A stretch of 64,000 bases of DNA from Terriglobales bacterium. Lineage in GTDB: Bacteria > Acidobacteriota > Terriglobia > Terriglobales > Acidobacteriaceae. This document shows, piece by piece, positions 51,091-60,171 of the stretch; the stretch's first letter is position 1; each line of letters begins with the position of its first letter. Where the stretch lies: contig JAICSO010000012.1 of NCBI GenBank assembly GCA_025936825.1, positions 62,001 through 126,000 on the forward strand, read 5' to 3'. The position numbers were made by a program, and so were the translations under genes. The notes under the pieces were generated by a model. That model was not told the DNA's origin, searched no databases, and worked only from the letters and a program-made list of their open reading frames with translations.

Positions 51091-51942
51091 TTACTGGCGT
51101 TTCTTGAGGTGGATTTTACCACTGAAGGACATCAGCTTTACCGAAGAAGCCGCCTTCCCCAGGGTGCCTGAGAAGTAACTCCCAGCCTTGGCGTAGAACG
51201 GCGTGTGCTTCGGTTCGAGGGAGAAATCGCTGTCCACGCGGCCTTGGCTTGAGCGCGCGGTGACATCAATGGAAGCGTAAGCAGGCGCGACCGCCTCGAT
51301 GTTTCCGGCGTAGCTGGTGAAGCTGTACTCGCCTTCTCCGCCGAAGTCCCCAGCGTATTCAATCTTGCCAGTATTCGAGTTCACCGCCACATACGGTCCG
51401 GAGACGGAGGTCAAAGATACGTCCCCCGACATCGACACCACTTCCACGTGGCCATTGCGAACGTTGCTGATGGTCACCGGCCCGTTGAGGGTCCTCACAT
51501 GCACATGACCGTCTCCGCAATTCAGGACTTCCATTGCGCCATTGCCGCCCTCGAGAGCGAGATCGCCGTGCAGGTTCTCCGCGTGTACAGGACCATTTTC
51601 GGAGTGAATGCTCAAACTGGCATCCGCGGGAACTAGCACCTGGTATTCCACCACCCCGCTGTATTGGTCCGCGCCCTGCAGAAGATGAGAGATGATGTCG
51701 ATTCGGTTATGGCTCTGGCTCTGATCGATCTCGACTTTATCGGAATGCAGAATCGCGTTGATGATGACTTCGTGCGGAGCCCCAGCTTTTACCACCACAG
51801 GACCGTAGGGATTGTTAATCGAGATGGCGGGGTGCTTGCCCACCTTGAAGTGCAGGTCTTTGCGACTTTCGCCGGCGGCAAAGGCCACCCCGGCTAGCGC
51901 TAGTACAGTGACGAATTTTGCGGCGCACTTCGCGGTACTCAT
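51091..51942 (-). CDS. DUF4097-type beta-strand repeat (putative adhesin) protein
   Basis: Signal peptide plus repeating GPVHAENLHGDLALEGGNGAMEVLNCGDGHVHVRTLNGPVTISNVRNGHVEVVSMSGDVSLTSVSGPY. Confidence 0.82.
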   Translation of the reverse strand: MSTAKCAAKFVTVLALAGVAFAAGESRKDLHFKVGKHPAISINNPYGPVVVKAGAPHEVIINAILHSDKVEIDQSQSHNRIDIISHLLQGADQYSGVVEYQVLVPADASLSIHSENGPVHAENLHGDLALEGGNGAMEVLNCGDGHVHVRTLNGPVTISNVRNGHVEVVSMSGDVSLTSVSGPYVAVNSNTGKIEYAGDFGGEGEYSFTSYAGNIEAVAPAYASIDVTARSSQGRVDSDFSLEPKHTPFYAKAGSYFSGTLGKAASSVKLMSFSGKIHLKKRQ

Positions 51943-51953
51943 GCTCCCCCCGA

Positions 51954-52619
51954 TCAGTGACTGCTGTCATCCACTACCAACTCGTACAGCATCTGCTTCT
52001 GCTCGTACGCATTCATCAACATTTGCTGCATGTAAACATCATTGGGATCCTGTTGCAATGATTCCTGCGCATCTTCGATGAATGCGTTTGCCTGGTCGAG
52101 ATCGGACCGGAACTTCGCCAGCTGTGCCGGCGGCCGCGCTGCCACTGTACTCAACCACTGCTGATCCTCATGCGACAAGGCAGGTTTGCGTTTCGCGCTA
52201 GCGTTCTTAACCGGAGCAGTTGAGGCGATGGGCTGCTGCACCTGCTTCGCGTCGTCATTGTTCAATCGCGTCGGATGGTACAGTTTCACGACCGCAACCA
52301 CCGCGAGCGCTGCCGCTACGGGCACGAGCCACGCTGCGCGCCAGCGCTGCATGAAACTTGGCTTCGCTTCAACCGGGAGATAAATGGGTTCGGAGCGGCG
52401 GATCAAACCCTCGCTCCGAAGCCGCTCCTCAATTGCATTCCATACCGCAGCGCTGGGTTCCTCTGCTGCGGAAAGCATCTTGGCTTGTGAGGCGATCGAA
52501 TTCAGATCCAGCAGGAGTCCTGAACACGTGGGACACGAGTTCAAATGCGCCTGCTGCTCGGGGGAAGGCTGTCCCTCGACGCATTCCGGCAGATCGCGCT
52601 CAAACTCTAAACAAGTCAT
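51954..52619 (-). CDS. Anti-sigma factor with zinc-finger (zf-HC2) domain
   Basis: MTCLEFERDLPECVEGQPSPEQQAHLNSCPTCSGLL; one TM; start chosen at MTCLEF to avoid overlap with the sigma factor gene. Confidence 0.85.
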   Translation of the reverse strand: MTCLEFERDLPECVEGQPSPEQQAHLNSCPTCSGLLLDLNSIASQAKMLSAAEEPSAAVWNAIEERLRSEGLIRRSEPIYLPVEAKPSFMQRWRAAWLVPVAAALAVVAVVKLYHPTRLNNDDAKQVQQPIASTAPVKNASAKRKPALSHEDQQWLSTVAARPPAQLAKFRSDLDQANAFIEDAQESLQQDPNDVYMQQMLMNAYEQKQMLYELVVDDSSH

Positions 52620-52653
52620 TCCGACCTCTCTCCCCGATACCGCGTCTGGCTCC

Positions 52654-53256
52654 TCATTTTCTGGCCTTTTCAGCTCTATCAACTCTGAGGAGCTCACGTA
52701 ATTTCAGACGAGCCTTGTGCAGCTGCGACTTACTGTTGCCGATGGAGCAGCCGACCATTTCCGCAATTTCGTTGTGCTCGTAGCCCTCGACGTCGTGCAG
52801 TACAAAGATCGTACGATAACCCGGAGGTAGTTCGTCAACCGCTCTTTGCAGCCGTAACCGATCAATCGAACCTGCCAGCCGCTCGTCAGGAGCCCCTGGC
52901 TCCTTCTTGATCGTCCCTTCCTCGTCGCCCTCAAGCGTATCGTCGATAGGAACGATGGGCAGGTTCTTCTTCCGCAGCTGCATCAGGACGACGTTCACCG
53001 ACATCCGATGCAACCACGTGGAAAAGGCCGACTCGCCGCGAAACGTTCCAATCTTTCGGAATAGCTGGAGGAAAGCTTCCTGCGTGAGGTCTTCTGCGGA
53101 CGCCGTGTTTTGCGTCATCCGCAGGCAGAGCGAGTAAACACGCCGTTTGTGCAGGTCGTAGAGGACTTTGAATGCCGCTGCGTCGCCCTGCTTGGCCCGC
53201 TCGATGGCCTCAGCTTCAGTTAACTTTTCGCCTTGTTGTTTTCGCGCGTCGGTCAA
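52654..53256 (-). CDS. ECF-type RNA polymerase sigma factor
   Basis: [107 protein letters not shown]. Confidence 0.95.
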   Translation of the reverse strand: MTDARKQQGEKLTEAEAIERAKQGDAAAFKVLYDLHKRRVYSLCLRMTQNTASAEDLTQEAFLQLFRKIGTFRGESAFSTWLHRMSVNVVLMQLRKKNLPIVPIDDTLEGDEEGTIKKEPGAPDERLAGSIDRLRLQRAVDELPPGYRTIFVLHDVEGYEHNEIAEMVGCSIGNSKSQLHKARLKLRELLRVDRAEKARK

Positions 53257-53519
53257 GTTGCCTTTTCCGGCCGCAATCGGTGTGATGCGGCGTAAACACC
53301 TTTTCGTTGTACTGCTTGCAAGGACTGGAAGGGTTCAGAAGTTACCCTGGTTTGCTTCCAAAAAACGTAAGAACCTGCTGATTTCTGTATCCTCGGTCGA
53401 AGCCTAATGGGTACGGCGGTTGGCGTCAATGGCCGGACAGTGCTCTCAGTCCCGCCACCAGCCCTAAGTGTTTGATGTCACGACGACTGCTGGAGTTCCA
53501 CACTTCCAAGCCCACCAGC

Positions 53520-55010
53520 TCACGACACTCCCGCCATCAGCTTCTTGGTCGGCCGGATCAGCAGCGCCAGCAGGATCGCTGCAATAAATGGAATCACTGC
53601 GCTGATGCCAAACAGCTTCGGCAGCGGCATCGAGCTGAAATAGGACCCCGCCTTCCCCGCCAGCCATTCGCCAATGCTGGTCGACAGGAACCAGATTCCC
53701 ATCGCAAACCCGGCCGCGCGCGCCGGCGCCAGCTTAGTGAAGGCGCTCAGCCCTACCGGGCTCAGGCACATCTCGCCCACGACCCCGAGGAAGTAGCAGG
53801 TGTTCAACCAATTCGGCGACACTCCCATCCGATGCGACGGCGGCACCAGGATCAGAAAGCTCAAGCCTATAAATACCAGCGCGACCGAAAACTTCGCCGG
53901 GCTCGACGGCTCCCGCTTGCCCAGCTTGATCCACAGCCACGCAAAGAACGGTGCCAGGATCAGCACAAACAGCGGCTGCACCCACTGAAACCACCCGGCC
54001 GGGAACTCATAGCCAAACACGTGCCGGTTGGTATTGATATCCGCAAACAGATTCAACGACGACCCCGCCTGCTCGTACGCCCCCCAAAAGATCGCGGAGC
54101 CGATCGCCAGCACCAACATCGCGCCCGCGCGCTTCCTCTCGATCGCCGACCAGCCTTTACCGAAAATCATCCACCCAAAAACGGCGATGAAAATCACCGC
54201 CAAGGCGACTCCCAGTCCGTTCGAGATCGACTCCGCAGTTGGCTGAATCCAGCCCTTCGAGCTCGCAAAGATCATCGCCGCCACGCCTACCGCCACCAGC
54301 AACGCAATCCCTCCCGCAATGCGCTTCTGCCGCCGATCTTTTGCCGGATCGTCCAGCGGAGTCACGTGCAGCCCCGCCTCGCCCAGGTATTTGCCGGTCA
54401 CCAGGTATTGCACGATGCCAAGAATCATCCCGACGCCCGAAGTGGCAAACGCCAGGTGCCAGTTCACTTTCTCTCCGACCCAGCTCACCAGCAGCGGCGA
54501 AAACGCGCCAATATTGATCCCGATGTAGAAAATGGAGAATCCCGAATCGCGCCGCCGATCTCCCTGCGGATAGAGCTGTCCCACCATGGTGCTGACGTTG
54601 GGTTTCAGCAGGCCGGTGCCGAACATCAGCAAGCCCAGCCCGGCGAAGTACAGCGGTATTCCTGGACTGGCGAGGCAGAAGTCACCGCAGGCAATCAGGA
54701 TCCCGCCAATCAGCACCGCCTTGCGCTGGCCGACAATGCGGTCGGCAAACCATCCGCCGGGCAGGGACATTAAATAAACTGCCGCGGTATAAAACGCATA
54801 GATGTTGCCTGCCTTGGCGTCGGTCATGCCCAGCGCCCCGGTCGCCACCGCGTGCGTCATGTAGAGCATGAGCAGCGCGCGCGTTCCGTAAAAGCTGTAG
54901 CGCTCCCACATCTCGGTGAAGAAGAGCGTGGCCAGCCCGCGCGGATGCCCGAAAAACCGCGTGTCGTATTGTGCGATGGAGTTGGTGGTGGTGGTTGCGC
55001 CGTCTGCCAT
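53520..55010 (-). CDS. POT/PTR family peptide MFS transporter
   Basis: HPRGLATLFFTEMWERYSFYGTRALLMLYMT, GGWFADRIVGQRKAVLIGG, FSIFYIGINIGAFSPLLVSWVGE. Confidence 0.93.
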   Translation of the reverse strand: MADGATTTTNSIAQYDTRFFGHPRGLATLFFTEMWERYSFYGTRALLMLYMTHAVATGALGMTDAKAGNIYAFYTAAVYLMSLPGGWFADRIVGQRKAVLIGGILIACGDFCLASPGIPLYFAGLGLLMFGTGLLKPNVSTMVGQLYPQGDRRRDSGFSIFYIGINIGAFSPLLVSWVGEKVNWHLAFATSGVGMILGIVQYLVTGKYLGEAGLHVTPLDDPAKDRRQKRIAGGIALLVAVGVAAMIFASSKGWIQPTAESISNGLGVALAVIFIAVFGWMIFGKGWSAIERKRAGAMLVLAIGSAIFWGAYEQAGSSLNLFADINTNRHVFGYEFPAGWFQWVQPLFVLILAPFFAWLWIKLGKREPSSPAKFSVALVFIGLSFLILVPPSHRMGVSPNWLNTCYFLGVVGEMCLSPVGLSAFTKLAPARAAGFAMGIWFLSTSIGEWLAGKAGSYFSSMPLPKLFGISAVIPFIAAILLALLIRPTKKLMAGVS

Positions 55011-55100
55011 GGCGAGGAGTCCCCTTGGTGCCCCCGTGGAAGATAGCAGAAGGAGGGCCTTTTCGCACGTGGGGGATCAGCGTGCGGGAGTTCTCGGCTG

Positions 55101-55466
55101 CTAGTTGGGAGGCAGCGAGTACTTCTCCTCGCGTTTCTTGAACGCTTCTGAGCCTCCCTCTAGAACTTGGCACACGCGTTCGCGAATTCCCCAGCAAGCG
55201 GGGTTAGTCGAGGTGTTTTCGAGTGCTCCGCTCGTGTACACGATTCGTGGTTTCCGCGATCCGTCGAAGTCAGCCTCGATCACCTGTTCAGAGTCGGTGT
55301 TAACAACAAGGTTGGGATTGTGAGTGCCTCCGGACGAAAGTGTTCCCAGGCGAAACTCGATATTTGGAAGGATGAGGGCAATATTCTGCAGTTTCCCTAA
55401 CCTCCGCGCCTTTTTCTTTTTCCACGCAATCTTCCCATCATTCATAAGGGGCCGAACCCATGGCAA
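55101..55466 (-). CDS. Hypothetical protein
   Basis: 121 aa ORF divergent from the PDDEXK-like gene; start probably at MNDGK. Confidence 0.45.
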   Translation of the reverse strand: MPWVRPLMNDGKIAWKKKKARRLGKLQNIALILPNIEFRLGTLSSGGTHNPNLVVNTDSEQVIEADFDGSRKPRIVYTSGALENTSTNPACWGIRERVCQVLEGGSEAFKKREEKYSLPPN

Positions 55467-56077
55467 AACACAGCCTTGATGTTTTTGAGCACTGCAAACT
55501 CCGAGGAGAACTCGCCGAGCTGGCTTTTATGTATCGCGCCACCAGCGAAGGCATCACCGTCGCCAAACCCTGGGGCGACAGCCACCACTACGACTGCCTC
55601 GTCCAGTACAAATCGCGTCTGCTGCGCGTCCAGGTCAAGTCCACCTTCCGCCCGCCCCAGGGCAAATACAAGCACACTTACAAGGTCATTGTTGCCAGGT
55701 ATGTACAAGGCAAATCCTTCTATTACACCTCCGACGAAGTGGACTTCATGGTCGCCTTCCTCGCGCCCTGCGACTGCTGGTACATCATCCCCATACAAGA
55801 TCTCCCCAGGCGCCGCGCCATCTGCCTCTATCCCAACGGCACCCGGATCCATGCCGGCGGATTCTACGAGCAGTACCGCGAAGCCTGGCACCTGCTCAAA
55901 GGCGAACAGCCCCCTACCGATATGTCGTCAACGATTGCCGAAATTTCGGCAGCGGCCAACCGGACGTCGGCATTTAGACATGATGAACTCCTGTCCCTCG
56001 TGGGTCAGGAACTGCAGCCAACGTGTGGCTTGCGGGAGGCTTCGCGAAACTCAATCCCGATTCTCAGCAGCGGGTAG
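55460..56077 (+). CDS. PD-(D/E)XK-type endonuclease-like protein (group I intron endonuclease-like fold)
   Basis: LRGELAELAFMYRATSEGITVAKPWGDSHHYDCLVQYKSRLLRVQVKSTFRPPQGKYK fits E...D...V-Q-V-K-S catalytic pattern. Confidence 0.72.
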   Translation: MAKHSLDVFEHCKLRGELAELAFMYRATSEGITVAKPWGDSHHYDCLVQYKSRLLRVQVKSTFRPPQGKYKHTYKVIVARYVQGKSFYYTSDEVDFMVAFLAPCDCWYIIPIQDLPRRRAICLYPNGTRIHAGGFYEQYREAWHLLKGEQPPTDMSSTIAEISAAANRTSAFRHDELLSLVGQELQPTCGLREASRNSIPILSSG

Positions 56078-56191
56078 TGCAGTTTGACTGAACTACAAGC
56101 ATTTCAATTGCGCGCACTACCAAGCAGCGGGATTATTTCGGATGCGATGTTGACTTCAGGTGCCGAAGCGTTGAACAACTATCCGTCGACC

Positions 56192-56258
56192 GGGAAGGGC
56201 ACGAGTTCCACTCGTGCCGAAAAGGCCAACTAAACCGCAACGGCTTTAGCCGCTGAGG
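56192..56258 (+). repeat. Two-hairpin GGCACGA element, cluster copy 1
   Basis: gggaagggcacgagttccactcgtgccgaaaaggccaactaaaccgcaacggctttagccgctgagg. Confidence 0.95.
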
Positions 56259-56276
56259 TCGAAAACACCGTCGATC

Positions 56277-56342
56277 GGGAAGGGCACGAGTTTCACTCGT
56301 GCCGATCAGAGCCCATAAACCCGACGGCTTTAGCCGCAGAGG
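56277..56342 (+). repeat. Two-hairpin GGCACGA element, cluster copy 2
   Basis: gggaagggcacgagtttcactcgtgccgatcagagcccataaacccgacggctttagccgcagagg. Confidence 0.95.
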
Positions 56343-56367
56343 GCCAGCGGCATCTTCGACGAGCCCA

Positions 56368-56433
56368 CCTCAGGGGCTAAAGCCCCGATCAGATTCAATC
56401 TTTTTCGGCACGGCTGAAGCCGTGCCCTTACCG
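56368..56433 (-). repeat. Two-hairpin GGCACGA element, cluster copy 3 (inverted)
   Basis: cctcaggggctaaagccccgatcagattcaatctttttcggcacggctgaagccgtgccctta is the reverse complement of the same architecture. Confidence 0.93.
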
Positions 56434-56546
56434 GTCGTACTCCCGGAAAGAATCACGAAGGGACACACGAACAAGAAACCCATTTTGGCAAAGGGTGGGA
56501 CTCCGCAATCATCATTCGTGCCGACACTCTCGCCACCATCCGTCAC

Positions 56547-56612
56547 GGGAAGGGCACGAGTTTCACTCGTGCCAACCACGTGCGCATCGCCGAGCGGCTT
56601 TAGCCGCTGAGG
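56547..56612 (+). repeat. Two-hairpin GGCACGA element, cluster copy 4
   Basis: gggaagggcacgagtttcactcgtgccaaccacgtgcgcatcgccgagcggctttagccgctgagg. Confidence 0.95.
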
Positions 56613-56655
56613 GACAACGCGCTCACAAAAATCAAGCCCCGACCCCCGCAAAACC

Positions 56656-57231
56656 TTGACCATCGTTATGATCGGGACAGGTCACATTAGTTACCTTGCG
56701 CATTACTTTCTCAAGCCCCATACTTCGATTAAGATGTTGGAAACTGAACAACTTGTGAGCATCGAGCCCCAGGACAGCAGCCCCGAAGCGATTTGTGCCA
56801 CCGTCGCCGCCGTTTTCAAGGTAAGGAAAACAGAAGTGGCCCTGCTGGAAGTGTCTGGCAACGTTCTGAAGTTCCTTTACCCGGCGGAACTCACCAAGGT
56901 GGGGGCGATCCCGCTCTCCAGTTCCGCGGTGGCTGCCCGGACAGCGCGCACCCGCAAGTCCGACCTGTTCAACACCTTTACCCGCGTCAAGCACTCCAGC
57001 GTATTTGAAGTCGTGAAACTGGGCGCCACCAGCGAAGACACTGAGGTCATTCAGAAGCTCATGACGGTGCCTATCCTGAATAGCGACAACCGGGTCATCG
57101 GGGTCATTCAGGTCTCGCGCAAAGCGTACTCGCCCGCGAACGTGGGCGCCGACTTCACCACAGAAGATCTTCGCAAGCTGGAAGCCGTGGCGGTCGACAT
57201 CGCTAAACTGCTGAAGAAAAGCGATCAGTAA
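56656..57231 (+). CDS. GAF domain protein
   Basis: SDLFNTFTRVKHSSVFEVVKL..., VPILNSDNRVIGVIQVSRKAYSPANVGADFTTEDLRKLEAVAVDIAKLL; start uncertain (MLETEQL near 56734 possible). Confidence 0.8.
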   Translation: MTIVMIGTGHISYLAHYFLKPHTSIKMLETEQLVSIEPQDSSPEAICATVAAVFKVRKTEVALLEVSGNVLKFLYPAELTKVGAIPLSSSAVAARTARTRKSDLFNTFTRVKHSSVFEVVKLGATSEDTEVIQKLMTVPILNSDNRVIGVIQVSRKAYSPANVGADFTTEDLRKLEAVAVDIAKLLKKSDQ

Positions 57232-57237
57232 GCCGAC

Positions 57238-57951
57238 CTATTTGCGCGCTCCGAATACTTCCTGCAGCAAGGCTGTGGTTCTCGCCGCCGGATTGCTGCG
57301 AATCTCTTTTTCCTGCTGACCCAGAACATAGAACAATCCGTCCAGCGTCTTGCCCAGGACGTAATCGTCCATGTCGAGCCCTCTCGATTTGAGGATTGGT
57401 CCGGCGAGCGAATTCTTGGCAAGCTGGTCATACTGCTTGATGACGCCGACTTTCAACATGCTGTCGTGCACGATCAGCTGATCGGAACTGGTGCGCCGGA
57501 AATATTCGGTGGCCGCGTTGTCACCGCCGGTGAGGATGCCACGCGCGTCGTTGATCGACATCTTGTAGAGCGCGTCGAGAAATATCTGCTTGGCAAGCGG
57601 CGTGGCCTGCTCGGCAGCGCGGTTCATTCCAACTTCCAGTTGGTCCAGCTGCGGGCCCATTCCCACCAGGCGCAAGCCGCGGCTGGCAGTGCGCAGCTTG
57701 TCAGGAAGGAGAATTTTGATGGCCTCATTCTTTAGGAAGCCGTCAGGCCGGCCGGTCGAAGCGACCGCTTTTCCGGTGCTGACTTTCAGCGCCTCCTTCA
57801 GTCCCGCTGTGATCTTGTCGTTGCTGAGCGAGGAGATGCTGGTGTTGCCTTTGGATTTGGTGATGCTGCGCCAGATCTGATCGAGCGGCGACTGCGCTGC
57901 GGCGGTGCTGACGAGAATTCCTAGTATAAGGAAGGTAGAAAGTCGATGCAT
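57238..57951 (-). CDS. DUF4197-family secreted protein
   Basis: LDQIWRSITKSKGNTSISSLSNDKITAGLKEALKVSTGKAVASTGRPDGFLKNEAIKILLPDKLR. Confidence 0.88.
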   Translation of the reverse strand: MHRLSTFLILGILVSTAAAQSPLDQIWRSITKSKGNTSISSLSNDKITAGLKEALKVSTGKAVASTGRPDGFLKNEAIKILLPDKLRTASRGLRLVGMGPQLDQLEVGMNRAAEQATPLAKQIFLDALYKMSINDARGILTGGDNAATEYFRRTSSDQLIVHDSMLKVGVIKQYDQLAKNSLAGPILKSRGLDMDDYVLGKTLDGLFYVLGQQEKEIRSNPAARTTALLQEVFGARK

Positions 57952-58053
57952 TACATATCCCCTGCGCGTGAAAAGCGTGTGCCCAGAATTGTACTCGCCA
58001 GGATTTCGGACTCAGTGCAAATTTGAAGTGAGGAATTAGGAGAGGAAACTCGA

Positions 58054-58263
58054 TTAAGCGCGGCCTATTCGGCGGAGATTGCGGAGTGCGGCGTCCATTG
58101 CGCAATGATCGCCCAGCGCCGGGTTTCGGATGCTCTGCTCGATGCGGTTCAGAATCGCATTCTTAGCGATGGCGATCCGCTCAGGCAACTTCTTCCGATC
58201 GGTCTCGCGAATCGCGACTTCATAGAGCGATTTCCAGTCGGAACTCGAGTGGCTGGGCTGCAT
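58054..58263 (-). CDS. Small hypothetical protein
   Basis: 69 aa SSDWKSLYEVAIRETDRKKLPERIAIAKNAILNRIEQS; amphipathic, plausible conserved small protein. Confidence 0.55.
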   Translation of the reverse strand: MQPSHSSSDWKSLYEVAIRETDRKKLPERIAIAKNAILNRIEQSIRNPALGDHCAMDAALRNLRRIGRA

Positions 58264-58367
58264 TTGAAGAATCCGTTGAACGAATCGTTACATGTTGCGC
58301 TCTAGGCGGCAATTCCACGAAAGTTGTAAGGGTCAAGAATTTTAGACACGAAAGTACATGTGATTCT

Positions 58368-58399
58368 CGGTGAATAAGCAAAATCGGTGAATAAGCAAA
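58368..58399 (+). repeat. Tandem 16-bp duplication tcggtgaataagcaaa x2 spanning a GTG start codon
   Basis: Direct reading. Confidence 0.95.
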
Positions 58400-58593
58400 A
58401 TAATCAGGACGCTCTCGATTCGGTGGGCCTATGCGCCTCCTGTGAGCACATGCGCCTCATCCAGTCGGACAGAGGGACGAAGTTCTACTTGTGCCGCCTG
58501 TCCGCCACGGATCCGAGCTTTCCGAAGTATCCGCGTCTCCCGGTGCTGCAATGCTCCGGCTACACCCGCGAGAGCGGTGTGCGTGGGTCCTGA
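58387..58593 (+). CDS. Small Cys-containing hypothetical protein
   Basis: 68 aa; LCASCEHMRLIQSDRGTKFYLCRLSATDPSFPKYPRLPVLQCSGY, four Cys in zinc-ribbon-like spacing. Confidence 0.72.
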   Translation: MNKQNNQDALDSVGLCASCEHMRLIQSDRGTKFYLCRLSATDPSFPKYPRLPVLQCSGYTRESGVRGS

Positions 58594-58612
58594 TCACCCG
58601 TGTCGTTTAGGT

Positions 58613-58681
58613 TGTTTCAGGAACGCGCTGGTACACAAGATTTGGGCTGTTTCAGGCACCTGCTGGTGCACAAGATCGGGG
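58613..58681 (+). repeat. Imperfect ~35-bp tandem duplication (TGTTTCAGGNACNNGCTGGTNCACAAGAT)
   Basis: tgtttcaggaacgcgctggtacacaagatttgggc / tgtttcaggcacctgctggtgcacaagatcgggg. Confidence 0.9.
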
Positions 58682-58830
58682 ACAAGAGCGCGGGAAAAAA
58701 TATAGGGGAATTCCCGATTACTACTGGCATTCACTAAAGGAATCTTCACCTTACGCCCGCAACTCACGAAAATGTCAGCATTGCAAGCATTTCGGGGCAG
58801 TTCGGATGCCTCGAGGGGGTTGAACTCACA

Positions 58831-59271
58831 ATGAAAGTCCAACAGATTCTTACACTTGCGCTCTTGACGGCAGTAGCCCTGAGCCCAGCCGCACAAGCTA
58901 AAGAGAAGCATTACCAGTCCGGAAAGCTGCTGCGCATGGATTCAGCGCCTTGCGGGATGGACCAGAAGAACGGCAAGAGCCTCGCCGGCGAAATGCTCGG
59001 AACTGACTCCGCCCACATGAAGACCAAAGAACTCCTCTGCCCTGAGTATGTTTTGGAGACGGAGAAGGTTGTTTACCACATCCGTCCCAAGGACGATAAG
59101 CACCCCGCGCTGCTACCCATTGGCGAGAAGGCGCAGTTCCGTCTCGACAAGGACAAGATGGTGTTGCGCGTTGAAGACATGGACGACAAGGACCGCGATT
59201 ACATCGTCGTGTCCATGACGCCGAATACGTCCTCTGATCGCGACGACTTGAGCCTGGTTAATAGTCGGTAA
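58831..59271 (+). CDS. Secreted hypothetical protein
   Basis: 146 aa; signal peptide MKVQQILTLALLTAVALSPAAQAKEK. Confidence 0.78.
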   Translation: MKVQQILTLALLTAVALSPAAQAKEKHYQSGKLLRMDSAPCGMDQKNGKSLAGEMLGTDSAHMKTKELLCPEYVLETEKVVYHIRPKDDKHPALLPIGEKAQFRLDKDKMVLRVEDMDDKDRDYIVVSMTPNTSSDRDDLSLVNSR

Positions 59272-59292
59272 ATTGCTAGTTGGTTGTCCGAG

Positions 59293-59330
59293 GCGCAGAG
59301 CGAATTGCCAGGCTCTGCGCTTTGTTCTTT
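59293..59330 (+). terminator. Rho-independent terminator
   Basis: GCGCAGAGC - loop - GCTCTGCGC followed by tttgttcttt. Confidence 0.75.
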
Positions 59331-59513
59331 CATCCCTTCTAATGCATTCCCCTCAGCCAATACATTGAAAAACCTAAGGGTTAACAGCCGTGCAGGTGTA
59401 CCCAACCAGCGCCGAAAGCGTCGCATCCAACTTTTCGCCTGCTCCCTGACGGGTGCTGCTTCCAGGGTTTGCGCAGGTGGCATCACATTCTGAGGAGGAA
59501 GGAAGAGGTACCC

Positions 59514-60116
59514 ATGAAACGCACATTTTGGTTCGCGATCTTGAGCGTTTTGCTAGCCGCGCCGTCGTGGCTGGCCGCGCAGGAAAGCCACGGAGATTAT
59601 GATCACGGGAGCGTCGGAATCTTTGCGGATTACTTCCGCTTTGCTCCGACCTCGAATTCGCACACGAATTTTATTGGTTTCGGCGCGCGCGCCGGTTTCA
59701 ACGCCAATCGTTTCGTCGCAATCGAAGGGGAAATGAACTACGACTTCGAGCGCAACTTCACGAATTTCACGAATAACGGCGGCAGCACGTCATTCACAAC
59801 GACCCGGCTGCGTCCGCTGACCGGCTTGTTTGGCCCGAAATTCCAGACCCCGGGTCCGTTCAAGTTCTTTGTGACCGGCAAGGTCGGATTCGTGAACTTC
59901 ACAGAAAGCAACTCCGCGGTGACTCCAGGCAACGTCGGCAATGCGATTTCCAGCGTTGGCGGCCCTGGTACGCACTTTGCGGTATATCCGGGAGCAGGAC
60001 TCGAAGGCTTTTGGGGGCCGTTCGGCTTGCGAGCTGAAGTGGGCGACTCCATTTACTTCGCCAATGGATCACACAACAACCTGCGGATAACGTTTGGGCC
60101 GCAGTTACGGTTCTAG
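59514..60116 (+). CDS. Outer membrane beta-barrel protein
   Basis: Signal peptide MKRTFWFAILSVLLAAPSWLAAQ; alternating strands; ends ...LRITFGPQLRF with terminal Phe. Confidence 0.82.
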   Translation: MKRTFWFAILSVLLAAPSWLAAQESHGDYDHGSVGIFADYFRFAPTSNSHTNFIGFGARAGFNANRFVAIEGEMNYDFERNFTNFTNNGGSTSFTTTRLRPLTGLFGPKFQTPGPFKFFVTGKVGFVNFTESNSAVTPGNVGNAISSVGGPGTHFAVYPGAGLEGFWGPFGLRAEVGDSIYFANGSHNNLRITFGPQLRF

Positions 60117-60139
60117 CGTAACTCTTGAACCCTGAGAGT

Positions 60140-60171
60140 CGGCAACAGGCCAGCCCTGTTGCCGGCTTTTC
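60140..60171 (+). terminator. Rho-independent terminator
   Basis: CGGCAACAGG-ccagc-CCTGTTGCCG followed by gcttttc. Confidence 0.8.

Noticed and set aside
53472-54773. 433-aa plus-strand ORF opposite the POT transporter
   Set aside because: Low-complexity, Arg/Gln/His-rich shadow translation of a clear membrane transporter gene.
56299-56610. 103-aa ORF across the repeat cluster
   Set aside because: Encoded almost wholly by the two-hairpin repeats (SRRGPAASSTSPPQGLKPRSD...); not a credible protein.
56192-56612. Possible CRISPR array
   Set aside because: Units are internally palindromic double hairpins, one copy is inverted and spacing is irregular; no cas genes.
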